Position numbers and translations under genes: made by a program. 41,895 nucleotides of DNA from positions 672,748-714,642 of the forward strand of contig BFEA01000461.1 of the NCBI GenBank assembly GCA_003427395.1, given 5' to 3'. The notes under the pieces were generated by a model that was not told where the DNA came from, made no database searches, and saw only the letters and a list, made by a program, of their open reading frames with translations. Below are positions 1 to 8,920 of this stretch, one piece after another. This stretch comes from Chara braunii (taxonomy: Eukaryota; Streptophyta; Charophyceae; Charales; Characeae). Each line of letters begins with the position of its first letter. Positions within the stretch are counted from its first letter, which is position 1.

Positions 1-1683
1 CCCCTTGTGCATGTACTTTCCATTAGTCTAGACTCCCATTGTCAAGTTCATGTTCCGGATCTTTACCTTGTTGATCTCTACTCATTGTGCATGTGCTTTC
101 CATTAGTCTAGTCTCCCATTGGCAAGTTCATATTCCGAATCTTTACCTTGTTGATTTTTTTTCCTTTGTGCGTGTGCTCCCATTAGTATAGTCCCTAATT
201 GTCAAGTTCATATTCCAGATCTTTACCTTGTTGATCTCTGCCCCTTGTGCATGTGCTTTCCATTAGTCTAGTCTCCCATTGTCAAGTTCATGTTCCGGAT
301 CCTTACCTTGTTGATCTCTAATCATTGTGCGTGTGGTTTCCATTAGTCTAGTCTCTCATTGTCAAGTTCATATTCCTGATCTTTACCTTGTTGATCTTTA
401 CTCATTGTGCATGTGTTTTCCATTAGTCTAGTCTCTCATTGTCAAGTTCATATTCCGGATCTTTACCTTGTTGATCTCTACCCCTTGTGCATATGCTTTC
501 CATTAGTCTAGTCTATCATTGTCAAGTTAATGTTCCGGATCTTTACCTTGTCGATCTCTACTCATTGTACGTGTGATTTTAATTAGTCTAGTCTCCCATT
601 GTCAAGTTCATGTACCGGATCTTTACCTTGTTGATCTCTACTCATTGTGTATGTGCTTTCCATTAGTCTAGTCTCCCATTGTCAAGTTCATGTTCCAGAA
701 TTTTACCTTGTTGATCTCTACCCATTGTGCATGTGCTTTCCATTAGTCTAGTCTCCCATTGTCAAAGTTCATATTCCGGATCTTTTCCTTGTTGATCTCT
801 ACTCATTGTGCATATGTTTTCCATTAGTCTAGTCTCCCATTGTCAAGTTCATGTTCCGGATTTTTTACTTAGTTGAGCTCTTCTCCTTTGTGCATGTGCT
901 TCCACTATTCTACTCTCTCATTGTCAAGTTCATGTCCCGGACCTTTGCTTAGCTAGTCTCTTCCCCTTGTGCATGTACTTTCCATTAGTTTAGTCTCTCA
1001 TTGTCAAGATTATGTTTGATGTGGTGTTCCGGATCCTCACCTTATGGATCACTTCTCCTTGTTCATGTGCTTCGACTAGTCCAGCCTCTCTTTGTCAAAG
1101 TTCATGTTTCGGATCTTTACTTAGTTAGTCTCTTCTCTTTGTGCATCTGCTTTCCACTAGAATAATCCTTCATTGTCAAGTTCATGTTTCGGATCTTTTA
1201 CTTTGTTGAACTCTTCTCCTTTGTGCATATGCTTCCACTAGTCTAGTCTCTCATTGTGAAGTTCATGTTCCGGATCTTTTGCTTAGTTGAACTCTTCTCC
1301 TTTGTGCATGTGCTTCCACTAGTCTAGTGTCCCATTGTCAGGTTCATGTTCCGGACCTTTGCTTATCTAGTCTATTCTCCTTGTGCATGTACTTTCCACT
1401 AGTTTAGTCCCTCATTGTCAAGTTTATGTTTGATGTGGTATTTCGGATCCTCACCTTGTTGATCACTTCTCCTTGTGCATGTGCTTTCACTAGTCTAGCC
1501 TCTCTTTGTCAAAGTTCATGTTCCAGATCTTTACTTAGTTAGTTTCTTCTCTTTATGCATGTGCTTTCCGCTAGTTTAGTCTCCCATTGTCAATTTCATG
1601 TTTGATGAGATATGCCGGACCTTTTCTTAGTTGGTCTCTTCTCTTTGAGTATGTGTTTTCCATTTGTCTAGCTTCTCATTGTC
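1..1683 (+). repeat. 80-bp tandem array inside the LTR
   Basis: Units begin about every 80 bases (1, 81, 161, 241, 321, 401, 481 and on) and share the cores CATTAGTCTAGTCTC, CATTGTCAAGTTCATGTTCC and CTTTACCTTGTTGATCTC. The units become more degenerate and of variable length after about 860. The array is collinear with the end of the array at 27130-29690. There is no coding capacity. Confidence 0.9.
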
Positions 1684-1784
1684 ATGTTATTCCAAAATAT
1701 ACTTATTCAATCTCTCACTATGGGACGGGTGATCGACGTTTGGTTGTTGTTACGGGGAGCTGAATTGATTAGGAGTTCTTCTTG

Positions 1785-1786
<2 letters not shown>

Positions 1787-1840
<54 letters not shown>

Positions 1841-1952
1841 TCCTTTTTTTTTTCTCTCTCCTCATCTCGCCCTCCCCCTCTCCTTTTCCCTCTCCCCCCT
1901 TTCCCCCCTTCCTCCTCGAGACCCCTCTTTCGCCCTCCCCTTTATTACCTTG

Positions 1953-1985
<33 letters not shown>
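1787..1985 (+). repeat. CT dinucleotide microsatellites in the 5' LTR
   Basis: Two nearly pure CT runs, about 1787-1837 and 1956-1985, are separated by a pyrimidine-rich spacer. The 3' LTR has the same two blocks, but longer and with the second one duplicated. Open frames across this stretch are low-complexity Ser-Leu or Arg-Glu runs and are not genes. Confidence 0.9.
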
Positions 1986-1988
<3 letters not shown>

Positions 1989-2376
1989 CCCTCACTTGGC
2001 ATAAGACTAACCCTTCTCCTCTCACTTGGAAAACATTGTCAGGGTAAGGACGGTGAGCGAAATCAGACCTCACTTGGTAGAGAAAGAGGACAAGGGGAGG
2101 ATAGCCGGTCCCTTGTGCCACCAAGAAGGCAAAAGAAAGGACGTTTGAAAAAGTGGGAGAAAGGCGGGATCCGGAAGGAAGCATAAGTTGAGAAAGAGGT
2201 CAGTTTGATTCAACCATTTCCCCGACTGCATGACTATGAAAAGAGAATGGACTGATTGAGCATCTAGAGGGAACAAAGAGCAGCCAAAGGATTTGAAATG
2301 ATAGGCATGTGGGAAGGGCTATGTGTTTACCCCCAATGGGGGCTTGTATGAACTTTCTTGCTTGTGTGGGATTGTG

Positions 2377-2385
2377 CAGGTGAGT
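2377..2385 (+). promoter_or_regulatory. Candidate splice donor in the LTR leader
   Basis: CAG|GTGAGT is a full match to the eukaryotic 5' splice-site consensus. It is retained unchanged in the other LTR at 30517-30525. It would lie in the transcribed leader if transcription starts in the upstream part of the LTR. Partner acceptors (CAG 11-21 bases before the ATG) are seen before each downstream ORF. Use is inferred, not shown. Confidence 0.4.
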
Positions 2386-3084
2386 GGTGGTCAGAAATGT
2401 CTTGAGCGGGATAGGGGCGAGAGGAACCGGGCACCAAGAGTGAAAGGGAAGGGGGACAAAGGGGCTATGGGGCCCTTGACATAGAGCCAACCCAGGGGAA
2501 TGACTTTTGCGATTGAGGACTTGGAGTGGAAATGAGAGTGCAATCATACCAAGGAAATTGTGATGTTATGAGTGCATGCATATGAGGACCCCGAAAGGAC
2601 TAAGGGGCCTACTTCAATGAGGAAAACAGCAAATTGTGAGACCGATGGATGAGTAGAGGCGAGGGGGAGGACGGTTCCGCCACGCCCCAATGACGCCATA
2701 TAGTTACATTGCTTAGGGAAATGGTGTGTGGCCTAAGGATGACGCTTAGCCTACGCACAATAAAAGAGAAACACTCAAAGAATCCTTGGACTGCCTGCGT
2801 ATTGGAAGGAGCAATTGCATGAGAACACAACAAAGAATCAAAAATGAAATCGGCGTTGCGGAACGACCAGGGAGACTACCACCCGGCGTGAGGGCTGAGC
2901 TACATCCCCAATGTCAAACCTCTCTCGCGTGATGGCCTACCCCCATCCATCTCAAAGCACTAGGTGGGGGTGACCTTGGGACGAACGGCCCGCGACCCGA
3001 GCATGAGCGTGAGCGGGTCGAGCCAACTGGGACCCGCAGTGGGGTCGACGAAGGCTCAAAAGTCTACCGGGGTTTGGCCCTACA

Positions 3085-3110
3085 AAAAATGGTGGAGGTG
3101 ACGGGCATGG
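3085..3110 (+). promoter_or_regulatory. Expected primer-binding-site position; no tRNA recognised
   Basis: A PBS normally begins with TGG within a few bases of the 5' LTR end. After the terminal ACA at 3084 comes AAAAA and then TGGTGGAGGTGACGGGCA starting at 3090. The TGG fits pairing to a tRNA CCA end, but I could not match the rest to any tRNA 3' end I know. A tRNA screen or a self-priming model would be needed to settle it. Confidence 0.25.
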
Positions 3111-4803
3111 GGTTAAATTGACCCTTGCGATTCTCACGGGGGCGCCCGACGCATTGACGTGTACACCACCCAAGATAAGGAAAATGGACTTGTGTTTTGC
3201 TCTTTCCCTTGTGAGAAATCAGACTTGAGGGTGGCTGTGCGCATGGCATGGTCAGGCCTAGAGGTATAACATGCATGCTATGCACTTGATCAGCCTATCC
3301 TTTGAGGAATGACTCTCGCCCTCCTTCGTTCGGTGTTGGTGTTCGCCAGTCCGGTGAAGCCTTGGGTAAGTCGCAGGTCGACCCTTCCTCTTCGTATGAA
3401 AGAAGGTCTCCGGTTACCTGGCAGGCGGTTGGTGCTTGGCTTAGGCTAGGTTCCAATGAAAATCCTATGGCGATGTGATCCGACCGAATGGGTGTTTTCC
3501 CCTTCTTCTTTGAGCCCAACGGACTCATGCAGTTTGCACCTTTTTTTAATGATTGAAGGAACCAATATGAACACAACGGTTCATCAAGAAAGAACAATCC
3601 TACCCTATGAAAGGACAGACAAGTGAAGAGAAGGGAAATGAAGGGAATTGCTAGACTCCAAGGAAAACTAGCTCACCCTTGAAGATTCTCACGAGAAGGA
3701 ACCAACCACTGTGTATGAAAGTAGGGGGAGTAACACTCATTGTCCTGAGAGAAAATCTGTGAGTTATGGGTAGGAAGCGCTGGGTGCACCAAGGGAATGA
3801 CACTTGTACTATGTGTGTCCCACTTGGTACTTGTGTTTGCATGATGGGATTCGAGCGTCCTGCCTTTCGGAAGGAAAGGATTGGTCTGCATCGGCCGGTG
3901 CGGGTTGCGAAATGTCGTTCTCTTTTGTAGGCTGTCGTGTGTTCGTATGTGGAGGTCAGACCACCGAGCTGTCGGAAGGGAGTTTGTCACGTCGGTTGAT
4001 TAGTAGCATTCTCGTTCGAGCAGTGACGGGTTTCGGCTCGATGATCTGCCAGACGGGGTGTGAAATCTCCTCAGGCGAGGCTTAGCCTGTTGGCTGGCAG
4101 AGGAAGTACCACTGCATGCGGACAAAGACGGAGCCTTGGAGGCGATTAGTAGCTTCTCGTAGCATGGTTTGATTCTTGTCGGACCGGAAGTGAATGCCCG
4201 GACGACTGACTTTGTTCCTGTATTTAGGCACTCGAGGTAACCCTCGGTGTCGGTATGGATATGCAAAGCGGCAAGACGGGATGGGGTACTCTGGGTAAGG
4301 AGGAAAGGGCGAATGCCTTGCCGAGACCTGGGTACCGCGCTCGCGACGGTTAAGCTGCGCTTGAGGTATGGCATAAAACTCTACCGATAGTACCAGCGGA
4401 GAGACCATATTGGGGATGGCCTGTGAGGAGATGACCGGCCCGTATGTGAGGTTGCCTGATTTTTTTTATGTGTTCCCCCTCTGTAAAAATTGATTGAGCC
4501 TGGACTGTTGGACGGGACATATTTCTAAGTCTATCCCCCCCCCCATCTAAGTCCACACGAGTGAGAAACGATCGGAAGGAAGGAGAATAAAGGTCAATTG
4601 AAATGGAACCAAGAGAAACAATGTGGGCGAATGGATGATCGACCGAGGGAATTATAGGAAGGGGTTACTTAGGAAAGGGGAGATAAAATAGGGAAACCTT
4701 ATAAGGGGTCTGAAATAATTCTCATCTAGGACAAGGGTTGACCTGACCAAAAGGATCGGTTGGTGCCTTTTTATGAAAACAGGGGTCGGGTGCTGAAAGC
4801 AAG
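3085..4803 (+). other. Untranslated leader between 5' LTR and first ORF
   Basis: About 1.7 kb with no convincing coding sequence. The short open frames on both strands are unrelated to anything recognisable and have no paralog elsewhere in the window. A poly-C run sits near 4538. The corresponding part of element B lies outside the window, so conservation cannot be judged. Confidence 0.6.
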
Positions 4804-5616
4804 ATGGCGCGAGGGTTGCCTTCCCCGATCTATACTAGCGGCCCGGAAATGCCAGTAGATGTAAAGGATGGGGTATCGGTTGTCCTCCCAGAAAATAGAA
4901 CGTGGACGGACTTTGAACCAGCGTATCAAACGGTAATGCTGGAAGGAGAGGATGCTTTCCTTTGGATAGAAACAATATGGACTAATGTCAGCCTAACGAG
5001 GTTGTCGCCAAGTTTAATGGATCTGGAATTCCGAGGGACAGTGGAAGCCCGGGGGTGGGTCTACTTGTCGCAAGATGGGGGAAAAGCTATGATCGTAGAG
5101 TTGGCGCTCGGGAATACACCGAACGAGTTGTTTAGGAAGGCATGAGCAGAGGTTGTGTGGGTTGCATGTCAACGGAGGAAAATGAAAATGGAAAAGGTAG
5201 ACGTACGGGTGGAACTTGGGGATAGAGGAAGCATAAGGCGACCCGTAAGAACCATGCGATGTGTGCTGCCCTCCATCCTAGTGGATGCGGTTTTTGGAAC
5301 CCGAAGCAGGCTAGTACGGATATGCCAGTCCATGACGAACCTCGGGCTATACCAATGCATTAGGCAATATTTTTTTCGGTTATCAGTAGAGATGTGGCCG
5401 TTCGAGGGAAACTGGCCGGAGGAGCTGGCCGAGATACTGAACTGCCTTAGCATAGACAATATCTTTGTCCCTAGCGTTGTGCATTGGGGGATAGTCTACA
5501 GGAATGTGGCAATAGGGGAGACGTTTCTAGATGGGGTAAGGGAGTTGGTATACGACGAGGAGGACGGCTTCAGTGATGATGACGAAGATGAAGAGATAGA
5601 GGACTGGGACTTCTAA
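4804..5616 (+). pseudogene. Pre-gag accessory ORF, copy 1 of a four-copy family (unknown function)
   Basis: A single reading frame of 270 codons broken by one TGA at 5143-5145. At that position copies 3 and 4 have tryptophan (contexts GAWQIT and AAWTLT), so it is most simply a decayed TGG. The start ATG lies in a good context (AAGATGGCG) and encodes MARG, matching the MARR and MAAR starts of copies 3 and 4. Family landmarks in order: VSVVLP near residue 25; a hydrophobic stretch with FLWIETIW; GWVYLSQDGG; VPSILVDAVFG-like text (here LPSILVDAVFG); MWPFEGNW; and TFLDGVRELVYDEE. It ends in a strongly acidic tail (FSDDDEDEEIEDWDF). No signal peptide or clear membrane segment is seen. I do not recognise the family, so its function is unknown. 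Confidence 0.65.
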
Positions 5617-5654
5617 GAGGGGTGGGGAAACTTAACTTAGGAAGGACGGGTGGC

Positions 5655-5668
5655 CTGGTATTGTGCAG
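5655..5668 (+). promoter_or_regulatory. Candidate splice acceptor before accessory ORF copy 2
   Basis: CTGGTATTGTGCAG ends 11 bases before the ATG at 5680. Similar CAG-ended sites precede the other accessory ORFs and gag. The pyrimidine tract is short, so this is weak alone and gains weight only from the repeated spacing. Confidence 0.3.
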
Positions 5669-5679
5669 GAAAAGGAAAG

Positions 5680-6435
5680 ATGACTAGAGAAGAAAGGATG
5701 ATGGAATACACCTTCAAAGGCTGGGAACCACGGCGACTTAGAGGAGGAATAAAATTGCCTTTATCAACAGGAAACGGATGGAGAGGGACCACGTGCGACT
5801 AGATTGGGTTTGAGATTGTCCGGGACTTGTCATATGTATGGATAGAGAGGATTTGGAACCCGATAAGGGAAGAGGAAGGTGGGGATGATATAGCAGAAGG
5901 CAAGGTAGAGTAAGTCGGAATTATTGTCCTTTCCGAAGATGAATGACACCTGTTTTGCACTATGTTAGCAATGGGACAGGACCCGATGTGGCTTCTAGGC
6001 GATGCAGAGGCCCGAACCCGAAAAGAAGGCAAGTGGTTCGCCAACGAGGGGTGGGATGAAGTCAGTAGCAGAGTTGTGATGGGAGGATGGAAGGAACTAA
6101 AGCCTCCAAGTCTACGGATAACGGCTTGGGTACCAGAGTTCATAGCCAAGTGGTTTGGAGGTTTTGAACACATTTTAGAAGTAGCTGACTCCATGAGAAA
6201 GGTGCATGTAGAGTGTGCCTGGCTGACTGAGGAGTTCTATAGGATCTCGTTGAGATATGGACCCTTCTACGGAGATAAAGCCGAGGAAGTCATCATCGTC
6301 CTAAGAATAGGCAGGTATGACCGCCTAGAGGTAGAGGCGGAGTCTTGGAACGCCATAGTTAGCCGGGAGGCGGCGGCCGCACCCTCCTACGTAGACGATG
6401 TCTTTAAACTATTTGAGGTGCTGTGGTTCGACTAA
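5680..6435 (+). pseudogene. Pre-gag accessory ORF, copy 2 (unknown function), three in-frame stops
   Basis: One continuous reading frame of 251 codons from the ATG at 5680, interrupted by TAG 5800, TAA 5911 and TGA 5944. Despite the stops, family landmarks persist: GGIKLPL, YVWIERIWNP, IIVLSEDE, GQDPMWLLGDAE, VPEFIAKWFGG, ADSM, YGPFYGDKAEEV, and the C-terminal SYVDDVFKLFE. The TAG aligns with Trp in copies 3 and 4. The TGA aligns with the Trp of EEGWRTF in copy 3. The frame after the last stop (5962-6435, 157 codons) is intact. It sits 63 bases after copy 1. The function is not recognisable. Confidence 0.65.
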
Positions 6436-6732
6436 ACGAGGACGAGGGACCGATCACCGCGAAAAGGCCTGAGTGTGGAGGGTGCTTGTGAATTGAGGTG
6501 TAACATAAGAAAGGGAGTGTGTACATTAGGCCGTAGATGGTGCATAAGGATCGAAACAAGGGGGAAGTGGCAGCAACCGGAAAGGGGGGGCAGGGGTAGA
6601 ATTGTATGTGTATGAGCGGCAAGAACCAGTGTACGATAAGTAGGGAGGGTTGAAAGACTAAAACGCGAAAGGCATGGAATCTCGGTGGGTGCAGCAATCG
6701 GACTAAGAAAGCAGGAAATGAGATATTGCGAG
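6436..6732 (+). other. Spacer between accessory ORF copies 2 and 3
   Basis: About 300 bases with no coding sequence that resembles the flanking copies. A GAAAGCAG at 6707-6714 ends 18 bases before the copy 3 ATG and could serve as an acceptor, though it lacks a pyrimidine tract. Confidence 0.5.
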
Positions 6733-7524
6733 ATGGCCCGACGAATGACGTTCTGGGAGGATAGACCTCGTGGGATCCTGCCACCAAGAATATCAGAAGG
6801 CAGGGTCGAAATAAGCCTGCCGATAAGAAATACGGTAGGCAATCCGGTAATGGACTGGGTGGGGGAAGAGTTGGTGGAAGATACGGTGTACCTAGTAGCG
6901 AAGCTGGAATGGCGTGCGAGAGGGGAGTTCGGGGGCATAGACTTGAACCTCCCAGGGCGTGTACATGCGACGGGATCCTTACACCTGTCAGAAGAGGGAT
7001 GGCGGACCTTTGGGATTGCTTTGGCTTATGGGGATGACCCCGTACGAATGTTCGAAGGGGCATGGCAAATAACATGGCGGGAGGGGTTTGAGTTTGCAGA
7101 CCCGGAACGAGATGACGTAACGGCGGAGATAAAAGTCGCCGCGGCGGGGGTTTTCAAGCTGCCAAATAAGGTCATACGGATGAGTCTACCACCCTTCCTG
7201 CTAAGACAAATGGGAGGCATAGAATGAGTGGAGCAGGCGGTGACTGGCGTGACTAGGCTAAATTTTGACGAAGCATTAATGTATCGAGAATACTATCGGG
7301 CCTTCCTAGAGATGGGGCCTTTCGGGGACGAACAAGGGCGCGAGGTACTTTGCATTTTACGAGCAGCGGTAAATACTAGGCCAGGAATCTCACAAATAAG
7401 TGAGGAGACCATGTGGAGAGTCATCCGGCGAGAGGTAGGTAGGGGCGCGACCTACATAGATGATCTCTACCGACTGTACGAACAGCCAGAGGAGGTTACT
7501 GCTCCTGGGGGTATAGAGGGATAG
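6733..7524 (+). pseudogene. Pre-gag accessory ORF, copy 3 (unknown function), one in-frame stop
   Basis: A frame of 263 codons with a single TGA at 7225-7227. The ATG at 6733 (GAGATGGCC, encoding MARR) is preferred over an in-frame ATG at 6718, because it matches the starts of copies 1 and 4. Landmarks: VEISLP; YLVAKLEW; GSLHLSEEGW; GDDPVRMFEGAW; LPPFLLRQMGG; then after the stop MGPFGDEQGREVL, ETMWRVIRREV and TYIDDLYRLYEQPEE. The two halves total the family length of about 260 residues. This is the least damaged copy apart from the TGA. Its function is unknown. It could be a structural or regulatory accessory protein, but nothing in the sequence decides this. Confidence 0.65.
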
Positions 7525-7606
7525 TTGGGACTAGAAAAGAGAAATGAAAACACGAAGGGCAAGGGAGGAAGTAGGTGGGCGGATTATGAAGATTGGCTGT
7601 AACCCT

Positions 7607-7625
7607 TTCTACGTGGACTATGCAG
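7607..7625 (+). promoter_or_regulatory. Candidate splice acceptor before accessory ORF copy 4
   Basis: TTTCTACGTGGACTATGCAG-like sequence ends in CAG 18 bases before the ATG at 7644. It resembles the site before gag (ending GACTTATGCAG). A branch-point-like CTGTAAC lies at about 7597. Confidence 0.35.
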
Positions 7626-7643
7626 GGAATCACCAAGGTAACA

Positions 7644-8451
7644 ATGGCAGCAAGACGTGAGCGAGTGGAACGCCAGCCCCGTGTGCGAATGGAACACCAA
7701 CCCCGGTACCCCGGACCGCCTTGGAACAACGGTGGACGATGGGAAGTATCCCTCCCATCGAGTTCTGCCTATCAGGAGTTCGACACAGAATGGCGGACCG
7801 TGACTTTGGGAAGGGACGCCGCCTTCATGTTGGTAGAATGTCGGTGGACAGGGATGAGACTCAACCGAGGACCCGGAGACAATCTGTTTTCCAATCTGGA
7901 AGTTACCGGGACCATGTATCTGCCTGAGATCGGCGGGGACTCATTGGGGGTAGAGATATCACAAGGTCACGAGCTGGCGCCGGTCTTTCGAAGGGCCGCC
8001 TGGACGTTGACCCGGATAGGACAATCGGTCAGGGGAAGAAGGAACGTGGGCTTGCTAACCTGGGTGGAAATGGGAGGTTGGGGGGAATTCAGGGCACCGA
8101 CCACAGTGCTGAGATGCCGAGTGCCCCGTTTTATGATAGACCTCGTCTTCGGAAGCCTCGTAAGGGCGGAGGAGCTGGCAGACTCAGCGATAGTCTGGGC
8201 AGGCCACTTTCCCTCCCCTACCATTGGGATGTTCTACGATGTCGTTGTGGAGCACGGGCCGTTCTGGGGAAACAGGGCCCACGAATTACTAGAAGTCATC
8301 TACATCCTGATGTTTTGTGCGCCCCGGCTAGAGCGGGATTAGCATAATCCAAAGCGAAATCGAGATAGGGGAGAATTATCTAACGGGGGTGGCTCAACTA
8401 TTCGAGGAGTCTACCGAACCAGAAGAGCCTCGAGGGCGAGAGCGGGATTAG
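7644..8451 (+). pseudogene. Pre-gag accessory ORF, copy 4 (unknown function), C-terminal frameshift
   Basis: The ATG at 7644 (MAAR) opens 232 codons to a TAG at 8340-8342. The family's C-terminal block is found in another frame directly after it (IIQSEIEIGENYLTG, then VAQLFEESTEPEEP, ending at TAG 8449-8451), so a frameshift lies near 8320-8345. The body has no internal stops: RWEVSLP, FMLVECRW, GTMYLPEIGGD, FRRAAWTL, VPRFMIDLVFGS, ADSAIVW, HGPFWGNRAHELLEV. A 17-base sequence (AGAGCGGGATTAGCAT and one flanking base) occurs both at the early stop and at the true end, 108 bases apart, which may relate to the frameshift. The N-terminus is basic and proline-rich. The function is unknown. Confidence 0.65.
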
Positions 8452-8920
8452 CATCCACAGGCGGGTCAATAGGGCAGATTGAGTATAGTTCGCTGCGTAT
8501 GGAAGTTATGCGATAGGAATAGGAAAGGGGCCTCGGACCTGGATGGCTAAAAAACACTAGAAAAAAACAAAGAAGGGGGGGCAGACTTCCAATGATTGAC
8601 TATAACCCTGAAGGTCAAAAATGGAAAACGCTGCTCAAGAAGACTTCCCCTAGCAGGATGCTTAACCCGACCTCCCTCGCGTCGGCCGACAGGACAAGGG
8701 CACTACAAACGAGCTTGTGATAAGGGAAGCCCAGTCACGTTCATAGCTCGGCTGGGCGGCAGGGCCAGTCGTGGCTCCTCCTTAAGGAAGGGCAATCAGG
8801 AAACAGGGATAGGAAAGGAGGCTATAAAAATAAGCCAACAGAGTTGGGAGCCTAGGGAACCTAAATACCTCGCATTGCGTGTGTCCTGGGAATTCTTTGA
8901 CTTATGCAGAACTAGGCAAA
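8452..8920 (+). other. Spacer between accessory ORFs and gag
   Basis: About 470 bases with no convincing coding sequence. A branch-point-like CTATAAC occurs near 8599, echoing the CTGTAAC before copy 4. The only structured element is the candidate acceptor just before gag. Confidence 0.5.
8893..8909 (+). promoter_or_regulatory. Candidate splice acceptor before gag
   Basis: TTCTTTGACTTATGCAG is a fair 3' splice-site match (pyrimidine-rich, then CAG) ending 11 bases before the gag ATG at 8921. It pairs conceptually with the LTR donor at 2380. The inference rests on motif and spacing only. Confidence 0.35.

Larger units (their letters stand above)
1..3084 (+). repeat. 5' LTR of element A, 3' part only
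   Basis: Collinear with the end of the 3' LTR at an offset of about 28140 over the last 1.1 kb. It consists of an 80-bp array (1-1683), CT microsatellites and about 1.1 kb of unique sequence ending in the LTR terminus CCCTACA. By-eye comparison of 2041-2100 with 30181-30240 gives 4 differences in 60; 2401-2460 with 30541-30600 gives 1 in 60. One visible indel near 2845 shortens the 3' copy by about 16 bases. Confidence 0.85.

Noticed and set aside
1-1683. Possible CRISPR-like or regularly spaced array
   Set aside because: Units are contiguous 80-bp tandem repeats with no unique spacers, in an evident eukaryotic LTR.
3085-4803. Possible fifth accessory ORF in the leader
   Set aside because: None of the family landmarks (SLP, GPF, YVDD-type C-terminus) could be found in any frame.
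6404-7075. 223-codon minus-strand frame
   Set aside because: Shadow of accessory ORF copy 3; the plus strand carries the paralogous protein signal.
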